Positions 34,096 to 43,836 of a stretch of 64,000 bases of DNA are shown in pieces. The translations under genes were made by a program, and so were the position numbers. The first letter of the stretch is position 1. Each line of letters starts with the position of its first letter. Below the pieces are notes generated by a model. That model saw only the letters and a program-made list of their open reading frames with translations, ran no database searches and was not told where the DNA came from. The DNA is from Aestuariibaculum suncheonense (GTDB taxonomy: Bacteria; Bacteroidota; Bacteroidia; Flavobacteriales; Flavobacteriaceae), in assembly GCF_014596935.1 (NCBI RefSeq), contig NZ_JACVXC010000003.1, forward strand, positions 310,001 through 374,000. The letters are read 5' to 3'.

Positions 34096-36399
34096 ATGAA
34101 AACTACCATTTTAGGATATCCAAGAATTGGATCCCATCGCGAACTAAAAAAAGCCTGCGAAGCCTTTTGGGATAAAAAAATTAACGAAGAAGATCTACTT
34201 AAAACAGCCCTGGACTTAAAAACCCGAAATTGGTTACAACAACAGGAATCGGGTATTGACTTAATCCCGTCCAACGACTTTTCACTTTACGATCAGGTGC
34301 TGGACACCTGTTTAATGGTGGGCTGTATACCTGAACGCTATAAATACATTCCAAAAGAGAATACTTTAGAATTATACTTTGCGATGGCAAGGGGATTACA
34401 AAAAGAGGGAATTGATGTCACCGCTATGGAAATGACCAAATGGTTCGATACCAACTACCACTATATAGTTCCTGAATTTGAAAAGAAACAAACCTTTAAT
34501 TATTTTTCAAAAAAAGTTATTAAAGAGTATAAAGAAGCTTTGGCTATTGGGATCGAAACCAAACCTGTTTTAATTGGTCCGGTAACTTTTTTACTATTAG
34601 GTAAAGAAAAGGAAGAAGGATTCCAACGATTGGATTTACTGGATAAATTATTACCTGTTTATCTGGAAATTATTCAGGAATTAACAGATCTTGGGGTTGA
34701 ATACATTCAGTTTGATGAACCTTGCCTGGCATTAAACCTGGGAAACAACGAGCGCCAGGCCATAACAACGACCTACCAAACGATACACAGGCAGTTTCCA
34801 AAACTAAAAATCTTCCTGGCAAATTATTTTGACTGCTATGGCGATAATTTGGAAACAGCGCTTCAATTACCAGTCGATACGCTGCATTTAGATCTGGTTC
34901 GCTGCCAATTACAATTGGATGATATATTAAACTCTGAACATTTTAATAAAAACACCAAACTTTCTTTAGGTGTGGTTGACGGTCGAAATATCTGGAAAAA
35001 TGATTTTGAAGCATCATTAAAAACCATCGAAAAAGCCTTAACTAAAGTGCCTTTTGAAAACATATGTATTTCATCGTCCTGCTCCCTCTTACACACGCCG
35101 TATGATTTGGATTTAGAAACGAATCTGAAATTTGATATCAAACAATGGCTGGCATTTGCCAAGCAAAAACTGGAAGAAATCAATACGATTAAAAACTTAT
35201 GCCTTCCGGAAAACGATGCATATTTACCATTGTACGAAGAGAATAAACTCGCTAACCTTAACAGAAAAACTTCTAAATTAATTCATAACAACGAGGTCAA
35301 AAACCGGGTTTTAAAACTCACGGAAGCAGATAGTCACCGAGAAAGTAATTTCAGCATAAGACAGGCTAAACAAAAGAATGCTTTAAATCTGCCACTCTAC
35401 CCTACAACAACTATTGGTTCCTTTCCGCAAACCAAAGAGGTTAGAAACTGGCGTTTAAAGCATAAAAAAGGACAATTATCTCAGGAAGATTACGATAATC
35501 TAATCGCTAAAGAAATTGAAGATTCCATTCGCTTTCAGGAAGACATTGGTTTAGATGTTTTGGTCCATGGTGAATTTGAACGCAACGACATGGTTGAATA
35601 TTTTGGTGAAAGACTTAATGGTTTTGCGTTTAGTGACTTTGGTTGGGTACAAAGCTATGGAAGCCGCTGCGTTAAACCTCCTATCTTGTTCGGTGATGTT
35701 TCTCGCGAAAATCGGATGACGGTAAAATGGTCAGAATATGCACAATCTTTAACAGAAAAACCCTTGAAAGGGATGCTAACCGGCCCGGTAACCATCTTAC
35801 AATGGTCTTTCGTAAGAAACGACCAGCCAAGACAAGCAACCTGTAATCAAATTGCGTTGGCAATAAGAGATGAAGTGGTAGACCTGGAGAAACATGGTTT
35901 AAAAATCATTCAGATCGATGAACCCGCCATTCGTGAAGGCTTACCATTGCGAAAAGAAGCATGGGCCGAGTATTTAAACTGGGCTGTAAAAGCCTTTAGA
36001 ATTTCAGCTAGCGGTGTTAAGGATGAAACTCAAATTCATACCCACATGTGCTATTCTGAATTTAATGATATTATTGCCAGTATTGCCGATATGGATGCCG
36101 ATGTGATTACCATCGAAACATCACGTTCTGAAATGGAACTACTGGAAGCTTTTGTGAATTTTAATTATCCCAATGAAATAGGTCCTGGTGTTTACGATAT
36201 TCATTCGCCACGTGTGCCTTCATTACAGGAAATTGAGAATTTACTCCTAAAAGCAAAACAGGTACTCCCTAAAGAACATATTTGGGTAAATCCGGATTGT
36301 GGTTTAAAAACCAGAGACTGGCCGGAAACGAAACAAGCTTTAGAAAACATTGTAAAAGCAGCAAAAAAATTAAGACAACAAGAATTAGAATTAGTTTAA
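34096..36399 (+). CDS. metE: Cobalamin-independent methionine synthase
   Basis: 767 residues, full length. It begins LGYPRIGSHRELKKACEAFW, the typical MetE start. The second barrel opens with YPTTTIGSFPQT near 430. Zinc ligands are His and Cys in IHTHMCYSEF near 640, Glu in ITIETSRSEMELL, and Cys in WVNPDCGLKTRDW near 735. It transfers a methyl group from methyltetrahydrofolate polyglutamate to homocysteine without vitamin B12. It is divergent from an Lrp-family regulator. Confidence 0.97.
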   Translation: MKTTILGYPRIGSHRELKKACEAFWDKKINEEDLLKTALDLKTRNWLQQQESGIDLIPSNDFSLYDQVLDTCLMVGCIPERYKYIPKENTLELYFAMARGLQKEGIDVTAMEMTKWFDTNYHYIVPEFEKKQTFNYFSKKVIKEYKEALAIGIETKPVLIGPVTFLLLGKEKEEGFQRLDLLDKLLPVYLEIIQELTDLGVEYIQFDEPCLALNLGNNERQAITTTYQTIHRQFPKLKIFLANYFDCYGDNLETALQLPVDTLHLDLVRCQLQLDDILNSEHFNKNTKLSLGVVDGRNIWKNDFEASLKTIEKALTKVPFENICISSSCSLLHTPYDLDLETNLKFDIKQWLAFAKQKLEEINTIKNLCLPENDAYLPLYEENKLANLNRKTSKLIHNNEVKNRVLKLTEADSHRESNFSIRQAKQKNALNLPLYPTTTIGSFPQTKEVRNWRLKHKKGQLSQEDYDNLIAKEIEDSIRFQEDIGLDVLVHGEFERNDMVEYFGERLNGFAFSDFGWVQSYGSRCVKPPILFGDVSRENRMTVKWSEYAQSLTEKPLKGMLTGPVTILQWSFVRNDQPRQATCNQIALAIRDEVVDLEKHGLKIIQIDEPAIREGLPLRKEAWAEYLNWAVKAFRISASGVKDETQIHTHMCYSEFNDIIASIADMDADVITIETSRSEMELLEAFVNFNYPNEIGPGVYDIHSPRVPSLQEIENLLLKAKQVLPKEHIWVNPDCGLKTRDWPETKQALENIVKAAKKLRQQELELV

Positions 36400-36407
36400 A
36401 CCTCCTA

Positions 36408-36440
36408 AAGAAGCCTGATTAAAAATCAGGCTTCTTTTTT
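36408..36440. terminator. Shared terminator of metE and the MFS gene
   Basis: AAGAAGCCTGATT-aaa-AATCAGGCTTCTTTTTT. The hairpin overlaps the last codons of the convergent MFS gene, whose stop is at 36426-36428. Confidence 0.85.
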
Positions 36441-37751
36441 ATCTTTTGGTACTCTAAATAACAGAACAATTCCAATAAAAAAGAAAACAAACAGAAACAA
36501 AACCGCATTACGCATACTTCCTGTAAACTGAGCCACAAAACCGTATAAAAACGTTCCGATAATAATACCTATTTTTTCAGCAACATCATAAAAACTAAAG
36601 AATGATGTCGTATCGGTGGTTTCTGGTAAAAATTTAGAATAAGTCGATCGCGATAAGGCCTGTATGCCTCCCATAACAATTCCCACAAAACCAGCAGCGA
36701 TATAAAAATCCATTGGGGTAATTACATAATACGCATACACACAAATAACCGCCCAAATGACGTTGATACCAATTAAAGTTTTAATATTTCCAAAGATTCT
36801 CGAAACTCTTGCTGTTACCATGGCGCCTAAAATGGCAACTACCTGAATCACCAGAATACTCACAATAAGTCCCATAGTTCGCTCAGCATCGGTTCCCCAG
36901 GCGATTTCTTCTTCTCCAAAATAAGTAGCAATAAGCATTACCGTTTGTACCGCCATACTATACACAAAGAAAGCACCTAAATAACGTTTCAGTTTTATGT
37001 TATGCGATAACTGACTCCAAACCAGTTTTAATTCTTTGAAACCATTTAAGATGACATTTTTCTTCGGACTGTCTTTTTTATTTCCTTTAGGCAAGTAATA
37101 AAAGGAATACTGACTGAACAGAATCCACCAGATACCAACGGAAATAAAAGAATATTTCATGGCTTTAATCTCGGCTGCTCCACTTTCATCGGTAGTAATT
37201 CCGAAAACATCCGGTTTCATAACCATTGCCAGATTCAGCAATAAAAGAATCACACTACCAACATACCCCAAAGAAAAGCCTTTGGCACTAATTCTATCCT
37301 GCTGACTGGCAAATGCAATATCAGGTAAATACGAATTGTTAATGGCAAAACTTACCCAAAAACCGACTAAACCAAAAAAGTAACACGCCAGACTAAAATA
37401 AATATGCTCTAAGGAAAACCAATACAAACCAATACAGGACACACCTCCTAAATAGCAGAAAAACTTCATAAAAACTTTCTTATTCCCCAAATAATCGGCA
37501 ACACCAGAGATTAACGGCGTCACAATAGCAATGAATACAAAAGCCAAAGAAGTGGTGTAACTAATTAATGGAGCTCTGGAAATTTCGCCGCCAAAAACCG
37601 ACACTTTTTCAATATCCGAAATTCTAAAAAGTGCCCCGTAAAAAATAGGAAATATAGCCGATGCGATAACTAAACTATACACCGAGTTTGCCCAGTCGTA
37701 AAAAGCCCAGGCATTTAACAGTTTCTTACTTCCTTTTTCTAATGGCTTCAT
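36426..37751 (-). CDS. MFS transporter, UMF1/Atg22-like
   Basis: 441 residues from the ATG at 37751. An upstream ATG at 37817 would run through the terminator hairpin of the preceding gene (37776-37803), so it is rejected. The start MKPLEKGSKKLLNAWAFYDWANSVYSLVI is the family signature (YDWANS). About twelve membrane helices are visible. The family holds putative exporters related to yeast Atg22 vacuolar amino-acid effluxers. The substrate is unknown. Confidence 0.88.
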   Translation of the reverse strand: MKPLEKGSKKLLNAWAFYDWANSVYSLVIASAIFPIFYGALFRISDIEKVSVFGGEISRAPLISYTTSLAFVFIAIVTPLISGVADYLGNKKVFMKFFCYLGGVSCIGLYWFSLEHIYFSLACYFFGLVGFWVSFAINNSYLPDIAFASQQDRISAKGFSLGYVGSVILLLLNLAMVMKPDVFGITTDESGAAEIKAMKYSFISVGIWWILFSQYSFYYLPKGNKKDSPKKNVILNGFKELKLVWSQLSHNIKLKRYLGAFFVYSMAVQTVMLIATYFGEEEIAWGTDAERTMGLIVSILVIQVVAILGAMVTARVSRIFGNIKTLIGINVIWAVICVYAYYVITPMDFYIAAGFVGIVMGGIQALSRSTYSKFLPETTDTTSFFSFYDVAEKIGIIIGTFLYGFVAQFTGSMRNAVLFLFVFFFIGIVLLFRVPKDKKEA

Positions 37752-37775
37752 AAAATAATTATAATCGGTTTTAAA

Positions 37776-37803
37776 TAAAAAAGACTGCCCGAAATCAGGC
37801 AGC
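37776..37803 (-). terminator. Terminator after the M48 peptidase gene
   Basis: Minus strand CTGCCTGATTTCGGGCAG followed by a T-run (TCTTTTTT). Confidence 0.75.
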
Positions 37804-37844
37804 CTCAAAGTAAACAAATATTTTTAACTCTTATAAATTAAATC

Positions 37845-38660
37845 TTACTTAAATGACGTGACGCCAAACTTAGCCGCCTCTGCTTTTGCTTTAGGCGCCA
37901 AAGACGTTAAGTTTGCTATTCGTGAAGCATTTGAAGGATGTGTACTTAACATTTCTGGTGGTGCCTCACCTCCTACGGCATCCATTCTTTTCCATAATTC
38001 CGCAGCTTCGTCCGGATTATAACCAGCAATAGCCATTAAATATAAGCCAATCTCATCGGCTTCGGTTTCATGCGCTCTGCTGAATGGCAACATAACACCT
38101 ACCTGAGAACCAACTCCATAAGCCTGATTAAATATGTCCAACGATTGTTTGTCCCCCGACAAGGCTACATTTCCCGCCAAGGCAACTCCTTGCTGAACGT
38201 AAGCCGCACTCATACGTTGCTGACCATGATTTGCCAAAGCATGTGCAACCTCATGGCCCACCACTGCCGCTAAGGCTGTTTCGTTTTTAGTTACTGGTAA
38301 AATTCCTGTGTAAACCACAATTTTTCCTCCTGGCATGCACCAGGCATTCACCGTTTTATCGTCAACCAGGTTATATTCCCACTTATAATCTTTTAAATAA
38401 CCTTGATAACCGTTGGCATCTAGGTAACGTTCAGCCGCCTTAGCTATTCTTTGCCCCACGCGGGTGACCATATTTGCATCTGCAGTCCCGGTAATCACTT
38501 TATTTTCTGACAAAAATTGATTGTACTGTGCAAAGGATGTTGGAAATAATTGATCGTTCGATACAAAAGCCATGGTTTTCTTACCTGAAAACGGATTTGT
38601 AGCACACGAAAGAACGAATGCAAGAGTTCCTGATACTATAAGTGTTTTCTTCAGTTTCAT
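37845..38660 (-). CDS. M48-family zinc metallopeptidase, lipoprotein
   Basis: 271 residues. The lipobox is LSCATNPFSG with Cys near 19. The M48 active site VVGHEVAHALANHGQQR near residue 130 provides HExxH, and the downstream Glu ligand lies in SRAHETEADEIGLYLM near 200. Homologues (BepA/LoiP/YcaL group) clean up misfolded outer-membrane proteins in the periplasm. The C-terminal LSTHPSNASRIANL is also typical. Confidence 0.93.
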   Translation of the reverse strand: MKLKKTLIVSGTLAFVLSCATNPFSGKKTMAFVSNDQLFPTSFAQYNQFLSENKVITGTADANMVTRVGQRIAKAAERYLDANGYQGYLKDYKWEYNLVDDKTVNAWCMPGGKIVVYTGILPVTKNETALAAVVGHEVAHALANHGQQRMSAAYVQQGVALAGNVALSGDKQSLDIFNQAYGVGSQVGVMLPFSRAHETEADEIGLYLMAIAGYNPDEAAELWKRMDAVGGEAPPEMLSTHPSNASRIANLTSLAPKAKAEAAKFGVTSFK

Positions 38661-38824
38661 CGTAATTTGGATTAAAATAGGGTATAAAAATACAAAAATT
38701 GTATCTTACTATTTTAGACGCTTTCATTTTTTAAAAGTCACTTAAACAAATAAAGATGATATACAAGCCTTCTGTTATGTTTAATCGAGACTTACGACTG
38801 ACTTCCTAAAAAACACATCAACTC

Positions 38825-39298
38825 ATGAAAAACATCTTGCTCTTTACCCTTACATTATTAATTTTCAGCTGCAATGGAAATGCGCAAAAAAATCAGAAAT
38901 CTGCTTATAAAGTTTCTAAAACGGATGCCGAGTGGAAACAACAACTAACCCCTCAGGAATACCAGGTCCTGCGGAAATCGGGAACCGAACCTGCGTTTTC
39001 AAGTCCTTTAAATAAAAATTACGAAAAAGGCACTTATGTTTGTAAAGCCTGCAACACGCCGCTTTTTAAAAGCATTCATAAATTTGACTCGGGAACCGGG
39101 TGGCCAAGTTTTGATCAGGAAATAAAGGGCAACGTGGCTTACTCTAAAGATTCGCATGCTTTTTATGGCACAGAAGAGCATTGTGCAACCTGTGGCGGAC
39201 ATTTAGGGCACGTGTTTAATGATGGGCCAAAAAATACCACAGGAAAACGCCACTGCATAAATGGCGTGGCTTTAAAATTTATTCCCGACACCAAATAA
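38825..39298 (+). CDS. msrB: Peptide-methionine (R)-S-oxide reductase, exported
   Basis: 157 residues with a lipoprotein-like leader (LTLLIFSCNGNAQ). The SelR domain has two zinc CxxC pairs, YVCKACNTPLF and EHCATCGGHLGHVF. FDSGTGWPSF is the substrate-site signature, and the catalytic Cys is in GKRHCINGVALKF near 148. It repairs oxidised methionine in envelope proteins. The catalytic motif has Gly where Ser is more usual (CINS), a mild variant. Confidence 0.94.
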   Translation: MKNILLFTLTLLIFSCNGNAQKNQKSAYKVSKTDAEWKQQLTPQEYQVLRKSGTEPAFSSPLNKNYEKGTYVCKACNTPLFKSIHKFDSGTGWPSFDQEIKGNVAYSKDSHAFYGTEEHCATCGGHLGHVFNDGPKNTTGKRHCINGVALKFIPDTK

Positions 39299-39316
39299 AA
39301 TAGTAACTTTACGCTC

Positions 39317-39868
39317 ATGGAAAGTTATTTAACCAGCATTACTAAGCAATTTCAATATTATAAAAGCCTAGGAGATAAAACCTTTAACCAACTCTCTTTT
39401 GACGACATCTCTTGGCAAAGCAGCGAGGATACCAATAGTATATCGATTATTGCAAAACATATGGTTGGGAATATGCTAAGCCGATGGACTAATTTCCTCA
39501 CGGAAGATGGTTAAAAATCATGGCGTAATCGGGAGGATGAGTTTATAAGCTCATACACATCAAAAGAAGACCTAATCGCATCTTGGGAAAGCGGCTGGTT
39601 GACCTTATTCAAAGCTATAAATGCGTTGAAGGAATCCGATTTGGAATCTATCATTTATATTAGAAATGAAGGTCATACCGTTTTAGAAGCGATTAACAGA
39701 CAATTAGCACATTACAGTTACCATATTGGTCAAATAGTGTTTCTCGGCAAGTTATTGAAAGGAAATGACTGGCAGTCGCTGTCTATTCCAAAAGGAGAAT
39801 CTTCAACATATAATGCTAAAAAATTTAGTTTGGAAAAAACGAAAAGGCATTTTACCGATGATATTTAA
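39317..39868 (+). pseudogene. DinB/DUF1572-family gene broken by an in-frame stop
   Basis: Translating straight through 39317-39868 gives a complete DUF1572-like protein of about 182 residues (MESYLTSITKQFQYYKSLGDK, IIAKHMVGNMLSRWTNFL, LAHYSYHIGQIVFLGKLL). The TAA at 39512-39514 falls in EDG*KSWRNREDEF, where relatives as I recall them have Glu (DGEKPWRNRD), so a single G-to-T change from GAA would explain it. The second half keeps the His-bearing helix and perfect frame, so the lesion is recent or a sequencing error. Confidence 0.85.
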
Positions 39869-39874
39869 AACAGA

Positions 39875-39911
39875 AACAGTCTTCAAAATCAAAATTTTGA
39901 AGACTGTTTTT
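39875..39911. terminator. Bidirectional terminator
   Basis: AAACAGTCTTCAAAAT-caa-AATTTTGAAGACTGTTTT is nearly perfect and is shared by the DinB-like pseudogene and the convergent NTF2-like gene. Confidence 0.88.
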
Positions 39912-39927
39912 ATTTTGGAAATATATT

Positions 39928-40854
39928 TTAATCTTTTAACGTACTTGTTGTATAATATCCACGTTCCCTGGTAATCATACCCTCGTCATTAAAATTATGA
40001 GTAAACATCAAAGGAACTGTAAATTTCTTATCGTCTGATTTACGAGTCAATCGTAATTTCCACCAGGACTGAACAACTTTACCACCCCATATTTCATATT
40101 CTAAATAATCCGGATAACCAACCACATCAATGGCATCAATGGTCCAGGCTGTCAAAAACGCTTTAAAATGCGACTTTTCATCTTCTAATCCGTTGGTTTC
40201 ACCATCAGGCATATCTAGATTTGAAAACCGAGCATTTTCAGCAAAATAACTAAAACCTTTTTCGATGTCGCCGTGCTCCAAAGCACCTATCATACGGCGT
40301 ACTTTATTGATATATTCATGTTCATTATAAATCGTACCATTTGTTCGAACATCTCGCGCTTGGCCAATGGCATCAAATACAGTACCATCATCATAGGTAA
40401 TCACCGTTTTAATTTTGTTGTCATCATTGATAACAAATAACCTGTGCAGCTGCATATTGAGCTTTACCCCTGTTTTGTCGTGCACACCTTTTAAATAATC
40501 CCAGGTCTGCACCCATAAGCCTGATTCTTTATATTCCAAAGCATCAGGATATGCGCCTTTAGCACGTTCTATACTCAAATAGGAAACATTATCCTTCCAG
40601 AAAGCCACCTGCTTTAAATATTGATGTTTATCAACCCCTTTATCATCAGGATTATTACTCATCCCGTTATAGGCTTTAAAATCGTCGGCCAGATAACTGG
40701 CTACTTTAACGGTGTCGCCTTTCACAAAGGCTTGAGTCATATCTTCTACAACTTTTATTGCAGGATGCTCAATGTAAATAGTTCCGTTTTTTTTTGTCTG
40801 AGAGTACATGATGAACGAGGGGATCAACATGCAGATAATAGCGAGTTTTTTCAT
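39928..40854 (-). CDS. Exported protein with two NTF2/SnoaL-like domains
   Basis: 308 residues with a signal peptide ending near MYSQ. Two similar halves are seen. In the first, KVVEDMTQAFVKGDTVKVAS, then YLADDFKAYNG and VQTWDYLKGV. In the second, KVRRMIGALEHGDIEKGFSY, then FAENARFSNLDMPDGE, VVQSWWKLRL. Each half has the helix-rich start and the W-rich strand of SnoaL/NTF2-like folds. Catalytic residues cannot be assigned, and the substrate is unknown. Confidence 0.65.
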   Translation of the reverse strand: MKKLAIICMLIPSFIMYSQTKKNGTIYIEHPAIKVVEDMTQAFVKGDTVKVASYLADDFKAYNGMSNNPDDKGVDKHQYLKQVAFWKDNVSYLSIERAKGAYPDALEYKESGLWVQTWDYLKGVHDKTGVKLNMQLHRLFVINDDNKIKTVITYDDGTVFDAIGQARDVRTNGTIYNEHEYINKVRRMIGALEHGDIEKGFSYFAENARFSNLDMPDGETNGLEDEKSHFKAFLTAWTIDAIDVVGYPDYLEYEIWGGKVVQSWWKLRLTRKSDDKKFTVPLMFTHNFNDEGMITRERGYYTTSTLKD

Positions 40855-40968
40855 TTTGAATAAATTTTTGGTTAATTAATCTTTTTAAATTTAATCAAAA
40901 TAACTGAAAATGAATGATTTACACATGATTATTTCTTACAGCATGATTAAGAAAATTTAGCTTAGAAC

Positions 40969-42258
40969 CTAAATATCGGACTTCAAAGTTCTTTTATAGG
41001 GTTGAATAATTAATCGGGCTTCCCTATCGAAACGCACATAATTATAGACCCAGTTTACAAAAACCACCATGCGATTTCTGAATCCTATTAAGAAAAATAA
41101 ATGCACAAACATCCAGACATACCAGGCTAAGACCCCTTGAAATTTAAACCTTGGCAAATCCACTACCGCTTTATTTCTTCCAATGGTAGCCATAGCTCCT
41201 TTATCCTTATATTGAAACGGCTTCATGGCTCTACCTTCTATTAAATGCAGCATATTGTCTCCCAGTTGTTTTCCCTGTTGTATAGCAGGTTGTGCCATCA
41301 TTGGAAATCCGTTCGGATAATCTTCCGTTTCCATACTGGCCACATCTCCAACGGCAAAAATATGGTCGAATCCTTTTACCTGATTGAATGCGTTTACAAT
41401 AATTCTATTGCCTCTGGTAATGAACTCTGAAGCATCCAAACCTTTTATTGTAGCCCCTTTTACCCCTGCCGCCCAGATTAAAGTTGCAGTCTCGAAAGTT
41501 AAATCGGTATTGGTTGTAACGATTTTTCCATCATACCCCGTTACACGTACATTTTTCCAGATGTGAACACCTAGTTTTTCCAGAAAATCTTCGGCTTTAG
41601 ACGATGCTTTATCACTCATCCCCTTTAAGACACAATCGCCGGATTGAATGATGTGAATTTGAGCCATGCGCGTATCTAAATCCGGGTAATCTTTTGGTAA
41701 GATACCTTTCTTTATTTCTGCCAAAGCACCCGCCAATTCCACACCTGTCGGCCCGCCTCCCACAATAACGAAATTCATTAAGGCATTGCGTTCATTTAGA
41801 TCTGAAGTCAGTAAAGCCTCTTCAAAATTTTCAAGAATCAAACTTCGTAAGTTTAAAGACTGTGGTATGGTTTTCATAGCCATACTGTTCTTTTCGATTT
41901 CAGCATTCCCAAAATAATTCGTTTGCGATCCCGATGCCACCACCAGATAATCAAATTTTAAATTCCCTATATCGGTCTTTACTTTTTTTCCTGCAGTGTC
42001 TATTTCTTCAACATGAGCTAGTCTGAAATGAAAATTAGGAAAGTCTTTAAGTATTTTACGAATAGGATACGCGATAGAATCAGGTTCCAATCCACCTGTA
42101 GACACCTGATAAAGTAGTGGTTGAAAGGTATGGTAATTGTGCTTATCTAGCAAAACGACCTGTACTTCTTGCTTCGATAACTTTTTTGCCAGAGATATTC
42201 CAGCAAAACCACCGCCTATAATTACGACTCGGGGAAAACTTGTTCTGGGAATGTTCAT
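40969..42258 (-). CDS. ndh: Type II NADH:quinone oxidoreductase (NDH-2)
   Basis: 429 residues. The FAD-binding motif VVIIGGGFAGISLAKKL is at the start and the NADH-binding motif FVIVGGGPTGVELAGALAEI near 165. LLYQVSTGGLEPDSIAYPIR and FAVGDVASM match NDH-2. A C-terminal amphipathic/hydrophobic region (LAWYVWMFVHLFFLIGFRNR) anchors it to the inner membrane. It feeds electrons from NADH to the quinone pool without proton pumping. Confidence 0.92.
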   Translation of the reverse strand: MNIPRTSFPRVVIIGGGFAGISLAKKLSKQEVQVVLLDKHNYHTFQPLLYQVSTGGLEPDSIAYPIRKILKDFPNFHFRLAHVEEIDTAGKKVKTDIGNLKFDYLVVASGSQTNYFGNAEIEKNSMAMKTIPQSLNLRSLILENFEEALLTSDLNERNALMNFVIVGGGPTGVELAGALAEIKKGILPKDYPDLDTRMAQIHIIQSGDCVLKGMSDKASSKAEDFLEKLGVHIWKNVRVTGYDGKIVTTNTDLTFETATLIWAAGVKGATIKGLDASEFITRGNRIIVNAFNQVKGFDHIFAVGDVASMETEDYPNGFPMMAQPAIQQGKQLGDNMLHLIEGRAMKPFQYKDKGAMATIGRNKAVVDLPRFKFQGVLAWYVWMFVHLFFLIGFRNRMVVFVNWVYNYVRFDREARLIIQPYKRTLKSDI

Positions 42259-42275
42259 ATAGTAAATCTTACTAA

Positions 42276-42283
42276 CAAAGGTA
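42276..42283 (-). promoter_or_regulatory. -7 box upstream of ndh
   Basis: Minus strand TACCTTTG, an exact TAnnTTTG, 18 bases before the ATG. A second match, TAAATTTG, lies about 18 bases further upstream. Confidence 0.4.
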
Positions 42284-42375
42284 ACAAAAGATACAAATTT
42301 ATAGGGTTCTAAATTCTTTATATGGATAAGGTTTCGTAAATTCGTTGCCGGAAAAATAACGATTAAAAAAATCTC

Positions 42376-43752
42376 ATGAGTAAATACGATATTATTGTTC
42401 TTGGAAGTGGTCCTGGTGGTTATGTAACGGCTATTAGAGCATCGCAGTTAGGTTTTAAAACTGCCATTATTGAAAAAGAAAACCTTGGTGGTGTATGTTT
42501 AAATTGGGGATGTATCCCTACAAAAGCCTTACTAAAATCTGCCCAAGTATTTGAGTATCTTAAGCATGCTGAAGATTACGGACTAAAAGTTAAGGAAGCA
42601 GAACACGATTTTGATGCTGTTGTAAAACGTAGCCGTGGTGTTGCGGAAGGTATGAGCAAAGGTGTTCAGTTCTTAATGAAAAAGAATAAAATTGATGTTA
42701 TTAACGGTTACGGAACACTAAAACCTGGTAAAAAAGTTGATGTAGACGGAACGGAATATAGCGCAGACCATATTATTATTGCAACTGGAGCACGTTCTCG
42801 CGAATTACCAAGCTTACCACAGGATGGTAAAAAAGTAATTGGTTACAGAGAAGCGATGACTTTACCTGAACAACCAAAGAAAATGATTGTAGTTGGTTCT
42901 GGAGCTATTGGTGTGGAGTTTGCATACTTCTACAACTCTATGGGAACCGAAGTAACAATTGTAGAGTACTTACCAAACATTGTTCCTGTTGAAGACGAAG
43001 ATGTTTCTAAACAACTAGAGCGTTCGTTCAAGAAAAGTGGCATCAACATTATGACTTCTGCTGAAGTAACAAAAGTGGATACTTCTGGAGAAGGTGTTAA
43101 AGCGACTGTAAAAACTGCAAAAGGAGAAGAAGTTTTAGAAGCTGATATCATTTTGAGTGCTGTAGGTATTAAAACAAACATTGAAAACATCGGATTGGAA
43201 GATGTTGGTATTGTTGTAGACCGCGATAAAATATTAGTAAACAGTTTCTACCAAACTAACATTCCTGGTTACTACGCTATTGGTGATGTGACTCCGGGAC
43301 AGGCTTTAGCACACGTCGCTTCTGCTGAAGGTATTTTATGTGTTGAAAAAATTGCTGGACAACACGTGGAAGCTTTAGATTACGGAAATATTCCTGGATG
43401 TACTTACGCTACGCCTGAAATTGCAAGTGTTGGTTTAACCGAAAAACAAGCTAAAGAAAAAGGATACGATATCAAAATCGGTAAATTCCCTTTCTCAGCT
43501 TCAGGTAAAGCTAGTGCTGGAGGAAACAAAGACGGATTTGTAAAAGTAATTTTCGATGCTAAATACGGTGAATGGTTAGGATGCCATATGATTGGTGCTG
43601 GTGTGACCGATATGATTGCTGAAGCTGTTGTGGCTAGAAAATTAGAAACTACAGGGCATGAAGTATTAAAAGCAGTGCACCCTCACCCAACCATGAGTGA
43701 AGCGGTTATGGAAGCTGTAGCTGCTGCTTACGACGAAGTAATTCACATCTAA
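42376..43752 (+). CDS. lpdA: Dihydrolipoyl dehydrogenase
   Basis: 458 residues. The FAD motif VLGSGPGGYVTAIRA and the redox-active disulfide GGVCLNWGCIPTKALL (two Cys five apart) are at the start. The NAD motif VVGSGAIGVEFAYFY is near 180, FAD-site YAIGDVT near 310, and the C-terminal active-site His-Glu is in AVHPHPTMSEAVMEA near 440. It is the E3 subunit of pyruvate and 2-oxoglutarate dehydrogenase complexes. Confidence 0.96.
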   Translation: MSKYDIIVLGSGPGGYVTAIRASQLGFKTAIIEKENLGGVCLNWGCIPTKALLKSAQVFEYLKHAEDYGLKVKEAEHDFDAVVKRSRGVAEGMSKGVQFLMKKNKIDVINGYGTLKPGKKVDVDGTEYSADHIIIATGARSRELPSLPQDGKKVIGYREAMTLPEQPKKMIVVGSGAIGVEFAYFYNSMGTEVTIVEYLPNIVPVEDEDVSKQLERSFKKSGINIMTSAEVTKVDTSGEGVKATVKTAKGEEVLEADIILSAVGIKTNIENIGLEDVGIVVDRDKILVNSFYQTNIPGYYAIGDVTPGQALAHVASAEGILCVEKIAGQHVEALDYGNIPGCTYATPEIASVGLTEKQAKEKGYDIKIGKFPFSASGKASAGGNKDGFVKVIFDAKYGEWLGCHMIGAGVTDMIAEAVVARKLETTGHEVLKAVHPHPTMSEAVMEAVAAAYDEVIHI

Positions 43753-43796
43753 AACAGGCTTTTTTAAACAAGTTAGATTATTAGATTTCTTAGAAT

Positions 43797-43830
43797 AAAA
43801 AAGGTTTCAGCATATACTGAAACCTTTTTT
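43797..43830. terminator. Terminator after lpdA
   Basis: AAAAAAGGTTTCAG-catata-CTGAAACCTTTTTT, usable on both strands. Confidence 0.9.
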
Positions 43831-43836
43831 ATTTCT

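Noticed and set aside
37752-37817. Longer N-terminus for the MFS transporter
   Set aside because: The extension encodes no conserved residues and covers the terminator of the upstream gene.
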